Assembly: GCF_017309185.1 (NCBI RefSeq)
Contig: NZ_JAEKJZ010000002.1
Span: 310,001 to 374,000 of the forward strand
DNA length: 64,000 nucleotides
DNA from: Roseibium aggregatum
Lineage (GTDB): Bacteria > Pseudomonadota > Alphaproteobacteria > Rhizobiales > Stappiaceae
Reading direction: 5' to 3'
The position numbers and the translations under genes are program-made. This document shows positions 54,301-62,630 of this stretch, one piece after another (the stretch's first letter is position 1; every line of letters starts with the position of its first letter). Under the pieces are notes generated by a model. That model worked only from the letters and a program-made list of their open reading frames with translations, was not told the DNA's origin and searched no databases.

Positions 54301-57137
54301 CGATGACATCGGGCACCGACCGGATCGACGAGACCCTCGATGCAAGGGCCCGCCAGATTTCCGAAACCCTGATTTCCAGGACCAAGGAAATCGCCAAGGC
54401 CTTTGTCGACGGCCAGGAAGAAATGACCTCGGCCCTCGACAACCGCCTGTCGGAAGCCGGCAACGTCCTGGGCAGACAGAGCGAACAGCTGACCGACTCC
54501 CTGTCGGAACGCATCGCCGAGATCAACGTCTCCCTCGGCGCCAAGGTGTTCGAGGTTGCCGAAACCCTCGACAGCCGCGCGACCCAGCTCGAAACGATCT
54601 TGAACGAACGCCTGGAGAGCATCTCCGGCACGCTCACCGGCGAAAGCGAGCGCGCCCGCGATATTCTGACCGCCGTGATCTCCGAGGCCGGTGCAACGCT
54701 TTCGACCGAAAGCACCCGGTTGCGCGACATGGTCCAGGAAGCCGTCACCGGCGCGGTTGAGACACTGTCCAGCGAACGGACCAAAACCGTAGAGATCGTC
54801 GATGGCGCTTTGGGTCAGGCAACGGACAAGCTCACCACCGAGGGTGACCGGATGCGCCAGATCGTGCTGAGTTCGGTCGGCGAGGCGCGCGGCGTTCTCG
54901 TCGGCGAAAGCCAGAAGGCCTCCGACGCGATCACCTCCGTCATGCAGCAGGCAACGGCCTCCATGTCGGGCGAAAGCGACCGGATCCGCACTCTGGTCCT
55001 GGCCGCGGTCGGCGATGCCGCCCGCGCGATGGCCGCCGAGAGCGAAAACGCCCGAACGCTTTACGCAGGCACGCTCGCCGAGTTCACCGGCTCGCTCACC
55101 GGCGAAAGCGAAAAGGTTCGCAACCAGCTCTCCGGTCTGATCGCCGAAATCTCCGGCAATCTCTCGGCCGAAAGCGAGCAGGCCCGCGCGACGCTCACCA
55201 AGACGCTGGAGGAAATCCGGGGTCAGATGTCGAACGAGGCCGGCGTCGTTCGCACCCGCGTCAACAACGCGGTTGCCGAAGCCGCCGATCTTCTGGTCGG
55301 CCGGGGCAATCAGGTCGCCAGCGAACTGCTTGAAAAGGCCAACGCCCTCAACGAAGCCTTCGCCGCGCGCTCCGGCGAACTTGCGAAAATCATCGGAACG
55401 GACGGTAACGAGCTCATCGGTGCGATCGAAACTCGCGCCGGCGACCTCACCGGCCGCCTGTCGGAGGTTCATGGCGCGATCCTGGATGCGATCACCGTCA
55501 AGGGCCGCGACATGACCGAAACCTTCGCGCATACGGGGCTCGACGCCACCCGCTCGCTGGTCGAGGCCGGCGACCGGATCGTCACCAGCATCAACGAGCG
55601 CAGCGATCAGGCAACCACACTGCTGACCGACACGAAGCGCCGCCTGGAAGCCGATGTGACGGAAATCCTCAACAAGATCGAGGCCTCCAACACAAACCTT
55701 CAGGGCATCGTCTCCGCCGCCGGAGAAAGCCTCAACGAGGTCGAAGGCAACCTTGCCCGGCGTGCCGGCGAGTTCCGCTCCGCCGTCGACCGGGCCGTCA
55801 CGGAGACCAACTCGACCACATCGCTCATCTCCGAACAGGTCTCCAACCTGCGTGACGTCACCACGACGACACTGGCGGATATCCAGAACCTGACCGGCCG
55901 GTTCCACGATCACTCGGAGGAACTGACAAAGGCCGCCCGTCATCTGGAGGACACCAACCGCTCGGTGGAAAGCCGCGTCGGCGAGCGCCGCACGGCCATC
56001 GAGGAAGTCGCCGAAACGCTGCTGGCGAAGACCGAGGCGGTCGACTCTCTCATGCGCTCGTTCACGCAAACGCTCTCCGAGACGCTGGAATCGGCTGACG
56101 ACAGGGCGCGCGACGCGGCCAACATGCTGGGTGCGGCGGCCGAAGCCGCATCCAAACAGGTTGCCGAACAGTTCGAGTCGATGCGCCTGACCGCCGGCAT
56201 GGAAGGCCAGAAGGCCCGCGAGGCGATCCGTTCCGCGCAGGACGACATCATCTCCGAGATGACCCGCACGGTCAGCGATGCCTCCGAGCGCTTCAACGAC
56301 GCGGCAACCCGCATGCGCGATGTCGCCCGCGACGTCCACCGCGAACTGGAAGCCACCCGCAACGAGCTGAAGCAGGGCGTCCTGAACCTGCCGGAGGAAG
56401 CGGAGGAATCCTCCGCAGCCCTGCGCAAGGTCGTCAACGAACAGATCCGGGCTCTGACAGAACTGTCCGAGATCGTCTCGAAACAGTCGAACGCGCTCGA
56501 CATCTCGCGGCCGCAGCAGGCTGCCGCGGGTGCTGCGCCGCAGCCGGTTCAGGCATCGGTCCAGGCTCCGGCGAACTACGCTCAACAGGCACCGTCGCGC
56601 CCGCAGGCCCAGGCAGCGCCTGTCCGCGAGACGCGGCCGGCGCCCAACCGGGCTCCGGAGCCGCGCCGACAGCAGGCCGCGTCCTCGGACACCGGTTCCT
56701 CGGGCGGCAAAGGCTGGGTGGCGGATCTGCTGCGCCGCGCCTCGCGTGACGACGATGCCGGTTCCGACACCGATGTGAGCCGCACGCCGCTGCACACGGT
56801 CGAAAGCCTCAATTCGCTGTCCGTGGACATCGCACGGGCCATCGATCACGAGACCTTCGTCGACCTTTGGAACCGCTACCGCGGCGGTGAACGGCATGTT
56901 TTCACCCGCCGTCTCTACACGCTTCAGGGCCAGCAGACTTTCGACGAGATCCGTCAGAAATATGCCCGCGACCCTGAATTCCGCACGGCGGTGGAACGCT
57001 ACGTGACCGACTTCGAGCAGCTTCTCGCCCAGGTCGCGCGCAATGACCGGGACAACATGCTTGGCCAGACCTACCTCACCTCGGATACCGGCAAGGTCTA
57101 CACCATGCTGGCGCATGCGAGCGGCCGACTGGACTAA
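51351..57137 (+). CDS. Giant growth-pole-ring-like protein (GPR/RgsE)
   Basis: The 1928-residue product resembles GPR of Agrobacterium and RgsE of Sinorhizobium, which form a ring at the growing pole and are needed for polar growth. It has an N-terminal cytoplasmic region (1-99), two membrane helices (about 101-123 and 143-163), then about 1500 residues of apolipoprotein-like helical repeats, a Pro/Gln/Ala-rich linker (about 1720-1790) and a C-terminal folded region with DHETFVDLWNRYRGGERHVF. Residues about 709-906 are an uninterrupted run of eleven-residue repeats. A strong terminator follows. Confidence 0.85.
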   Translation: MANPTKAKDPAEAALSAVEEALKLDFGGPDMAAPETAPDASAAVETEPARKSQAATQSPSPREERQARRRGRGGRPPAANDDRRNIGNLIYALQRRPSSAPFWGALALSAVWAALGTSLFMSAFSDQVAALSDPQSLLSSPEMILAAVGIVVPIIFFFVMAMMIWRAQEMRIVARGMTEVALRLAEPEDMAKESILSVGQAIRREVAAMGDGIERAIARASELEVLVHNEVSSLERSYNDNELKIRALIEELVSQRESIVMNAERVRETIAGAHEKFSSQLSDTTGDLGSTVDQATQRMIDAVNRQVEELTSTVDSRIESLGATLNASGTELVDSLTVRAEDYVARLSTTGSELVDNLAETGSTMWESLSARGNEVNDRFASTATSFVETFTARSTEINETLNASSTSVVETLSSKADEFRTTLESTGSSVGEIITQRGEEINANLSLTSGRLIDTITSRTEELVTTVDTRVTALDTSLAETGARVVDSISERGQAVTDTISMRGAEIVETLSGRSTEVAEILRGTGESIVVDLSLRGGEIAAKLDETAGSLTQTISVRGGELADKLDTISERIYTAISINGSELDARLAARGNEMATILEQQTIGFRDTLEGVAGEFATGLSSQTGALTHKLAETGTQLAELIGSRGDRVAQDINEVSGKIAETLEVRGLALQEGLSSRLSELETIVGERGGQLIDAFDTKTLLLSEALDSRLATFDTTFATRLDTMDASLGNRIETMDRSLDSRLSTMDATLADRISTLDSTLESRYTSMDATLTDRISSLDTTLDSRLSTIDATLTGRIATLDGTLDSRIASLDGTLDSRIASLDGTLESRISTLDGTLDSRISTLDGALENRVTTMDRSLSERITTMDASLGSHINTLDLTLDQRTAAFEATLEARTQILSDAIENRTTGISDALEEKTRNITDVLADRSDAITLQLGQRIEAAGNTLAERAEEIGNSLSGRVDDAAVAMAEKAELLSASMTSGTDRIDETLDARARQISETLISRTKEIAKAFVDGQEEMTSALDNRLSEAGNVLGRQSEQLTDSLSERIAEINVSLGAKVFEVAETLDSRATQLETILNERLESISGTLTGESERARDILTAVISEAGATLSTESTRLRDMVQEAVTGAVETLSSERTKTVEIVDGALGQATDKLTTEGDRMRQIVLSSVGEARGVLVGESQKASDAITSVMQQATASMSGESDRIRTLVLAAVGDAARAMAAESENARTLYAGTLAEFTGSLTGESEKVRNQLSGLIAEISGNLSAESEQARATLTKTLEEIRGQMSNEAGVVRTRVNNAVAEAADLLVGRGNQVASELLEKANALNEAFAARSGELAKIIGTDGNELIGAIETRAGDLTGRLSEVHGAILDAITVKGRDMTETFAHTGLDATRSLVEAGDRIVTSINERSDQATTLLTDTKRRLEADVTEILNKIEASNTNLQGIVSAAGESLNEVEGNLARRAGEFRSAVDRAVTETNSTTSLISEQVSNLRDVTTTTLADIQNLTGRFHDHSEELTKAARHLEDTNRSVESRVGERRTAIEEVAETLLAKTEAVDSLMRSFTQTLSETLESADDRARDAANMLGAAAEAASKQVAEQFESMRLTAGMEGQKAREAIRSAQDDIISEMTRTVSDASERFNDAATRMRDVARDVHRELEATRNELKQGVLNLPEEAEESSAALRKVVNEQIRALTELSEIVSKQSNALDISRPQQAAAGAAPQPVQASVQAPANYAQQAPSRPQAQAAPVRETRPAPNRAPEPRRQQAASSDTGSSGGKGWVADLLRRASRDDDAGSDTDVSRTPLHTVESLNSLSVDIARAIDHETFVDLWNRYRGGERHVFTRRLYTLQGQQTFDEIRQKYARDPEFRTAVERYVTDFEQLLAQVARNDRDNMLGQTYLTSDTGKVYTMLAHASGRLD
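53475..54068 (+). repeat. Tandem 33-bp repeats encoding 11-residue units in the GPR-like gene
   Basis: About 18 in-frame units of 33 bases encode the pattern T-L-D-S-R-I-S-T-L-D-G and variants. Units 9 to 13 are nearly identical in protein and similar in DNA. The eleven-residue period suits a helical coiled or amphipathic rod. Confidence 0.85.
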
Positions 57138-57157
57138 GCTCTGACGAACAAGACATG

Positions 57158-57186
57158 AAAAAGGCGGCCCGGTGGCCGCCTTTTTT
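57158..57186 (+). terminator. Terminator after the GPR-like gene
   Basis: A seven-base GC stem (ggcggcc / ggccgcc) flanked by A and T runs, ending in TTTTTT on the plus strand and with A's upstream. It can work in both directions for the converging marR-type gene. Confidence 0.9.
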
Positions 57187-57214
57187 GTAGCTGTCGAATA
57201 ACCAGATTTCGGTC

Positions 57215-57748
57215 TCAGCCGACCGGTCCTTTTTCGTCCCCTGCCAGATTGGCCCGGATCCTGCCTGCAACCGCCAGAAAAGCCGAGATATCGGCCTGGC
57301 TCAGGCCGCTCAGCATCCGGCGCTCCACCGCCTTGAGCTTGGGGGCGAGATCCTCAAAAACCGCCCTGCCCTCGTCCGAAAGCCGCAACAGAAAGCTCCG
57401 TCCATCGGCCGCGTTGGTTTCACGCACCAGAAAGCCCCGCTCCTCCATGCGTTTTACCGCACGGCTGACGACGACCTTGTCCATGCTCGAGCGGGACACA
57501 ATCTCCGTTGCCTGAAGTCCGTGCGCGTTGGAACCGAGAATGGCCATGGTGCGCCACTCTGCCGGAGACATGCCGTAGTCGCGCTGGTAGACCGCAGAAA
57601 GCGCCTGGGTCACATCGGCGTAGAACACCCGCACGAGATAAGGAAAGAAAAGTTCCAGGTCGAATTCGGGCTCCGCTACGGCAGCGTCCCGCCCGTTTAT
57701 CCCTGGTAAGTCCGGTAAGCTTTGTCCCGGCGCGGTGTCGTCGGTCAT
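57215..57748 (-). CDS. MarR-family transcriptional regulator
   Basis: The 177-residue product has the winged-helix DNA-binding region SAEWRTMAILGSNAHGLQATEI and SRAVKRMEERGFLVRETNAADGRS. It has an N-terminal extension of about 30 residues. MarR proteins often sense aromatic compounds. A ten-base palindrome (57795-57804) lies about 47 bases upstream and could be its operator. Confidence 0.9.
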   Translation of the reverse strand: MTDDTAPGQSLPDLPGINGRDAAVAEPEFDLELFFPYLVRVFYADVTQALSAVYQRDYGMSPAEWRTMAILGSNAHGLQATEIVSRSSMDKVVVSRAVKRMEERGFLVRETNAADGRSFLLRLSDEGRAVFEDLAPKLKAVERRMLSGLSQADISAFLAVAGRIRANLAGDEKGPVG

Positions 57749-57794
57749 GAAAATTCCTGCCAGCCGAAGAGTCGTGCAGGGTAATTCTAAGATT

Positions 57795-57804
57795 AAACTA
57801 GTTT
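57795..57804. promoter_or_regulatory. Palindrome upstream of the MarR-family gene
   Basis: aaactagttt is a perfect ten-base palindrome in an AT-rich stretch 47 bases upstream of the regulator. MarR proteins often bind palindromes near their own promoter; this is a candidate autoregulatory site. Confidence 0.35.
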
Positions 57805-57874
57805 CAATTGCAACAAGACTTACCGGAAGCCCAGCGTTTCCGGGGCATTCCGGCCTGTTTTCAAGCGGCGGAGT

Positions 57875-58510
57875 TCAAACGTGCTTCAGTGTCCAGGCAG
57901 TAATCGCGCTGAACACCCTGTCCGCGGACGCATTCATGGCTTCCACGGCCTTGTCGACAGATGTGCTTCCCGCAGGCGTTTCCGCGCGGAAGACTTCCGT
58001 TGCAACAGTCCGGCCGTTGCGGTCGTTCACCACCCGCGCGGAAATTTCCACGACGCCGCGGCTGGCGCCGCCAACCCGGAGTTCGAAAGCCCGGATTTCC
58101 GTTTGTAGCTGATAATCGATCAAAAGACCGTCGCCCGGCACGCCGACACCGCGCAGGCGTCCGGTGTTCTGCAGCGTTTCCTGGAGCTTGAGCTGAACGA
58201 CGTTGGGCAGCGTATCCGCCCAGGCCGATCCCGGGAAATACGTGTAGACCGGCCCCTTTTCGACCACCGCGATATAGCTGCTGTCGAGCGCCTTCAGCGC
58301 CCGGGGCGCGGCGACGAGCACCTGAACACGGCTGGACCGGCCCCGCAGAGACCCGACATCCGCCGCCTGAAGACTGTAATAAGCGGAGGGCGCCGTGCTT
58401 GCGCAGCCGGAGACCAGCACACCGAGCCCGAGCACGCCCAAAACACTCCGGCGGCTCACGCCCGTGGTTGAATTCCTCATTCGCCCCTGCCCCTTGACGT
58501 CATGCTTCAT
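57875..58510 (-). CDS. ABC-type transport auxiliary lipoprotein (PqiC-like)
   Basis: The 211-residue product has a lipoprotein signal with lipobox VSGC and a mature region with YYSLQAADVG and LKLQETLQNTGRLRGVG, matching the auxiliary lipoprotein family linked to MCE transporters (PqiC). It overlaps the MCE gene by four bases (ATGA). An alternative ATG ten codons later (58480) has a better ribosome site. Confidence 0.85.
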   Translation of the reverse strand: MKHDVKGQGRMRNSTTGVSRRSVLGVLGLGVLVSGCASTAPSAYYSLQAADVGSLRGRSSRVQVLVAAPRALKALDSSYIAVVEKGPVYTYFPGSAWADTLPNVVQLKLQETLQNTGRLRGVGVPGDGLLIDYQLQTEIRAFELRVGGASRGVVEISARVVNDRNGRTVATEVFRAETPAGSTSVDKAVEAMNASADRVFSAITAWTLKHV

Positions 58511-60501
58511 CGCCGCCGTCCACCGTTGTAAGTCGGAACATCCTCGCCCCCGAAAATGATCCGGTTCGGACTGCGTTCGAAACTCTGGGCCGCCCGCTGG
58601 ATCGCGACCAGCGTCCGGTTGACCTGTGCCAGGGCAGCCGTGAAATCCGCCGACCCCTGCGTCGCGAATTTCGAGAGGCCGCCGGCAATCGAATCTGCCC
58701 GGCTTTCAAAGGCGACGGCAACCTTGCGGATCGCCTGCGCGGCCAGCGTAGCCTCCTTGATCAGGCCTTCGCCGTCGCCGTCCACCATGGTGGAAACCTT
58801 TTCGACCAGGCCCTCCACCCGCACGGACGTTGAATTGAGCGTCGCCGTCATTTCCTTGGCATCGGTGATGATCTGATCCACGTCGGGCGTGCGCTTGCTC
58901 AGGTCAGACGTCATTTTCTGAACGTTGTCGGCCGCCTCGCGCGCGCTTGCCAGAATTGCCGGAATCCCGTTTTCCCCGTTAGTCAGGTCGGACGCGGCGG
59001 TCTCCACGGAGCCGACAATATTGGCGATTTTTTCCGGTTCCACCGCGGTCAGAAGATCGTTCGCGCTCTGCAAGGTCTCGGAGAAGCGTTCGGCGGCGAC
59101 CTGGACGTTTTCGACAAGCTTGGCAATGCGGTCGTCCTCGCCCCTGACCGTAGCGGACACCGCTTCGAAATTCTCCACCGTTGCCTTCGTGGCGGCGATG
59201 ATTTCGTTGATCTGGCTCTGCTGATTGTTGATGTTGTCGACCACGCTGGCGACACCGTCGACCGTCTTGCCGACTTTTTCGGGGTCGACGCTCGCCAGAA
59301 TATCGTCCACGCGTCCCAGGGACGCATTCAGCCCGTCGGAGAAGGCTGTCACGGAGTTGACCACTTCCTCCACCTGAACCGGATCGATGGCGGAGGCAAT
59401 TTCGACGGCACGCGTGGCAACCGCATCCACTTTCTCGACGATATCGCGCGCACCGTCCATGACTTCGGCGATGGCGCCCTCGCGTTCCTGGATAGTCGCA
59501 ACGATTTCGTTGATATTCTGCATGGTACCGCTGGTCGAGGAAATCAGCTTTGAAATGTCGTCGGACTTTTCGTTGATGACGCCCGCCAGTTTCGCCGCGC
59601 CCTTCACGACGTCATTGACATCCTTGGGATCGACCGCGTCGACGACCTTGCGGACCTGCCCGATACCTTCATTCAGTTGATTTGTGAACGCCTGCAGATC
59701 CTTGGCGACGCCCTCGGCGTCGGCCATGATGCCGTCGATGTTTTCGCTGGCCTTGCCGAGACTTGCCGAAAACTTGCCGATCTCGTCGACAATGCCGGTC
59801 ACCTTGTCGGAGGGGACCGCCGCCAGCAGCCGCTCTCCCTGCTCAACGAGTGTCTCCAGCCGTCCGGACAGGCTGGAGAACGAGTCGGACGCCTTGCCGA
59901 TGCTCGCCATGAAGTCCTTCACGCCGTCCGAATTCGCGGCAAGGGCCGCGGAGAAAGTCTCGACGTTCTGAATGGTGTCGGTGATCGCCGGGCGGTTTTC
60001 CTTCAACACATCGTCGATTGTCTTCATGGTCGAGTCGGCCCGCTTCAGCACATCGCGCGCACCGTCGACGATGTCATCGAAAAAGGACCGCTCCGCATAA
60101 AGAACCGGGACCTTGCCGCTGTCCTCCTGAAGCAACAGCGGAGAGCTGGACGTGCCACCGCTCAGGTCGACGTAGGCGACGCCGGTCAACCCGGTGAAAT
60201 TCAAGGTGGCCTTGGTGTCCTCACGAAGCGGTGTCGTCGGTTTGATGCCGACTGTCGCGATGACCTTGGTCGGATCGTCCGGGGCAAAATCAAGCGATTT
60301 GACGTCCCCGACCTTGATCCCGTTGAAGAGAACCTGTCCTCCGACGGGCAGCCCTGTCACCGGGCCCGGAAAGAAGACCTTGAGTTCGACATTCTGCCGG
60401 GATTCCGCCGTGACGGCGAGCCAGTAGACAAAACCGAACGCGGCGACCAGCACTGCCACCATGAAGGCACCGATCAAAATGTAATTCGCCCGGGTTTCCA
60501 T
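58507..60501 (-). CDS. MCE/MlaD-family substrate-binding protein with long helical tail
   Basis: MlaD-type proteins carry lipids between membranes. The 664-residue product has one N-terminal membrane helix (about 8-29), an MCE domain (about 38-115) with GPVTGLPVGGQVLFNGIKVG, and then about 500 residues of helical coiled-coil sequence with many VDAV/ASVDP-type repeats. E. coli MlaD has 183 residues, so this is the long, PqiB- or Mce-like type, probably spanning more of the periplasm. It is between the ATPase and the lipoprotein genes. Confidence 0.9.
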   Translation of the reverse strand: METRANYILIGAFMVAVLVAAFGFVYWLAVTAESRQNVELKVFFPGPVTGLPVGGQVLFNGIKVGDVKSLDFAPDDPTKVIATVGIKPTTPLREDTKATLNFTGLTGVAYVDLSGGTSSSPLLLQEDSGKVPVLYAERSFFDDIVDGARDVLKRADSTMKTIDDVLKENRPAITDTIQNVETFSAALAANSDGVKDFMASIGKASDSFSSLSGRLETLVEQGERLLAAVPSDKVTGIVDEIGKFSASLGKASENIDGIMADAEGVAKDLQAFTNQLNEGIGQVRKVVDAVDPKDVNDVVKGAAKLAGVINEKSDDISKLISSTSGTMQNINEIVATIQEREGAIAEVMDGARDIVEKVDAVATRAVEIASAIDPVQVEEVVNSVTAFSDGLNASLGRVDDILASVDPEKVGKTVDGVASVVDNINNQQSQINEIIAATKATVENFEAVSATVRGEDDRIAKLVENVQVAAERFSETLQSANDLLTAVEPEKIANIVGSVETAASDLTNGENGIPAILASAREAADNVQKMTSDLSKRTPDVDQIITDAKEMTATLNSTSVRVEGLVEKVSTMVDGDGEGLIKEATLAAQAIRKVAVAFESRADSIAGGLSKFATQGSADFTAALAQVNRTLVAIQRAAQSFERSPNRIIFGGEDVPTYNGGRRR

Positions 60502-60511
60502 TCAGTCCAAC

Positions 60512-61321
60512 CTATGCTCGCCGAAGGGCACGTTCACCCCGGAAATAAGACTTAATCCAGGGATCGTCGTTTTTCATCATGTCGTCCAGTGTTCCGATGG
60601 CCAGAACACGCTTTTTCCCAAGAACGGCAATGCGATCGCAGATAGAGTGCAGGCTATCGAGATCGTGTGTGACCATGTAAACGGTCAGTCCCAGGGTCGA
60701 ACTTAGATTTGCAATAAGCGAATCGAACGCCGCTGCTCCGATCGGATCGAGCCCCGACGTCGGTTCGTCCAGAAACACCAAATCCGGATCCAGTGCAAGA
60801 GCCCGGGCCAGGCTGGCCCGCTTGATCATGCCGCCCGAGAGCTCCGACGGCAATTTGCCGGCGGCGTCCTGAGGCAGGCCGACAAGTTCCAGCTTCAAGG
60901 TGGCAAGCTCATCCATCAGCCTGGGCGACAGGTTCAGATATTCGCGCATGGGCAACTGGATATTCTGCTTGACGGTCAGTGCGGAAAACAGAGCTCCTTG
61001 CTGGAACAGCACGCCCCAGCGCCGCTCCACCCCCTTGCGTTCCTTTGGCGTCGCGGTCGCCAGATCCTGCCCGAAGACGGAGATTTTTCCCGCCCGTTTC
61101 GAGACAAGTCCGAGGATTGCGCGCATCAGAACCGACTTGCCGGTGCCGGACCCGCCGACAAAGCCGAGAACTTCGCCACGGCGCACGTCCAGATCCAGAT
61201 TGTCCAGAATGACCTTGCTGCCGAAGCCGACGGTGACACCGCGCACGGAAAGCACGTGTTCCGTTTCCTCCGCGTGTCCGGCCGCGTTGCCTGGCTTGTC
61301 TTGCGGTTCGGTCAGCGGCAT
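60512..61321 (-). CDS. MlaF-like ABC transporter ATPase
   Basis: The 269-residue product is an ABC ATPase with Walker A VGGSGTGKSVL, signature LSGGMIKRASLARAL, Walker B DLVFLDEPTSGLDP and the H-loop VTHDLDS. These forms match MlaF of the phospholipid transport system. The chosen ATG (61321) gives the normal size; the frame upstream is a shadow of the permease. It lies 8 bases after the permease gene and 10 before the MCE gene. Confidence 0.93.
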   Translation of the reverse strand: MPLTEPQDKPGNAAGHAEETEHVLSVRGVTVGFGSKVILDNLDLDVRRGEVLGFVGGSGTGKSVLMRAILGLVSKRAGKISVFGQDLATATPKERKGVERRWGVLFQQGALFSALTVKQNIQLPMREYLNLSPRLMDELATLKLELVGLPQDAAGKLPSELSGGMIKRASLARALALDPDLVFLDEPTSGLDPIGAAAFDSLIANLSSTLGLTVYMVTHDLDSLHSICDRIAVLGKKRVLAIGTLDDMMKNDDPWIKSYFRGERALRRA

Positions 61322-61329
61322 CGTTCCTG

Positions 61330-62478
61330 TCAAACTCCGATGGCGGCGAAAAACATGGCAAAAAACCCGTCCACCACGATCACGAGGAAAATGGCTTTCA
61401 CAACCGACATCGTAGTATGCCGGCCGAGGGATTCGGAAGACCCTTCGACCTTGAGACCTTCGACACAGGCGATCAGGCCGATGATCAGCGCCATGAACGG
61501 GGCCTTGACGATGCCAACGACCAGGGTCTCGGTCGTAATCGCCGCCTGGAGCTGCGTCAGGAACGCCGCCGGAGGAATATCCAGATAGGCCCAGGTCACC
61601 AGGCCCGACCCGAACAGGGCCGCCATGTCGGAAATGAAGGTCAGGATCGGCAGCGCGATCATCAGAGCGAGGATGCGCGGCAGGACAAGAACCTCTGTGA
61701 CGCTCAGACCGATCACGGAAAGCGCGTCCACCTCCTCCTGCATGCGCATGGCGCCGAGTTCCGCGGTGAAGGCGGACCCGGAGCGGCCCGCGACCATGAT
61801 GGCTGTGAGAATCACGCCGATTTCGCGCAGAACCAGGATGCCCGCGAGGTCGACCACAAAGATGTCCGCACCGAATTGCTTGAGATAGAAACCGCCCTGC
61901 TGAGAAATGATGGCGCCGATCAAAAAGCTCATCAGAGCGACGATCGGAACCGCGCCGATGCAGCTGCGGTCGAACTGAACGGCGACCGAGATGCCGCGCA
62001 AGCGCCTGGGATGCAAAAGGACTGTGGAGACAACCAGTCCCAGAGAGCCCAGAATGTGCAGCATCGCCAGCGCATCGTACCAAGCGTCCACCACAACCCG
62101 GCCGGTCTGCTCCAGGAAGTCCAGCACAGATGACCCGCCGCTCTCCGGCTTCCAGGCCGGCGGATGATGCCGCTCGATCTCGTGGAACAGGGTTTCGCGG
62201 ACCGGGGAAATGCCCTGAAAACCGACTTTCTGGCCCTCGAACTCCAGTTGCCCCCGGGTACGGTGGATCAGCCAGGCGCCGCTGGTGTCCAGATGCTCGA
62301 CCCCGGAAAGGTCGATACAGGTCAGCCGCGCGCCCCGAACCTTGAGTTTGCCGATCGCCTTTTCCGCTTCCGCGATGGTGTTGATGGTCCAGTCGCCGGT
62401 AAGCGTCAGACGCTGGCCACCGTCGCCGTCCGCCAGCAGATGAAGCTCCGGCGCAACGTTTTTTTCCAAGAATGCCAT
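61330..62478 (-). CDS. MlaE-like permease with N-terminal STAS domain
   Basis: The 382-residue product has an N-terminal STAS region (about 10-100) with LTCIDLSGVEHLDTSGAWL, then an MlaE permease domain with GAIISQQGGFYLKQFGAD, AGRSGSAFTAELGAMRMQEEVDAL and several membrane helices. In E. coli STAS (MlaB) and permease (MlaE) are separate; here they are fused. The start chosen is the ATG at 62478; the upstream frame to 62583 looks like intergenic repeat sequence. It opens the operon. Confidence 0.9.
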   Translation of the reverse strand: MAFLEKNVAPELHLLADGDGGQRLTLTGDWTINTIAEAEKAIGKLKVRGARLTCIDLSGVEHLDTSGAWLIHRTRGQLEFEGQKVGFQGISPVRETLFHEIERHHPPAWKPESGGSSVLDFLEQTGRVVVDAWYDALAMLHILGSLGLVVSTVLLHPRRLRGISVAVQFDRSCIGAVPIVALMSFLIGAIISQQGGFYLKQFGADIFVVDLAGILVLREIGVILTAIMVAGRSGSAFTAELGAMRMQEEVDALSVIGLSVTEVLVLPRILALMIALPILTFISDMAALFGSGLVTWAYLDIPPAAFLTQLQAAITTETLVVGIVKAPFMALIIGLIACVEGLKVEGSSESLGRHTTMSVVKAIFLVIVVDGFFAMFFAAIGV

Positions 62479-62630
62479 TCCGGACGGCTGCCCTCTTGCC
62501 GCTGGTTCGATATCCCCCGTATACCTGATGGAAGAGTTCAATACCAACCGTCTATAACCATGATCCTGTTGACGGATCATCACCCGGGACGGTTGGATCG
62601 TCGTACAGCAGCCACTTGAAAGCTTTGATC

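Noticed and set aside
53484..57116. A 1210-codon antisense frame over the GPR-like gene
   Set aside because: It arises from strong GC at third positions of the plus-strand gene; the repeats in it are reflections of the coding repeats.
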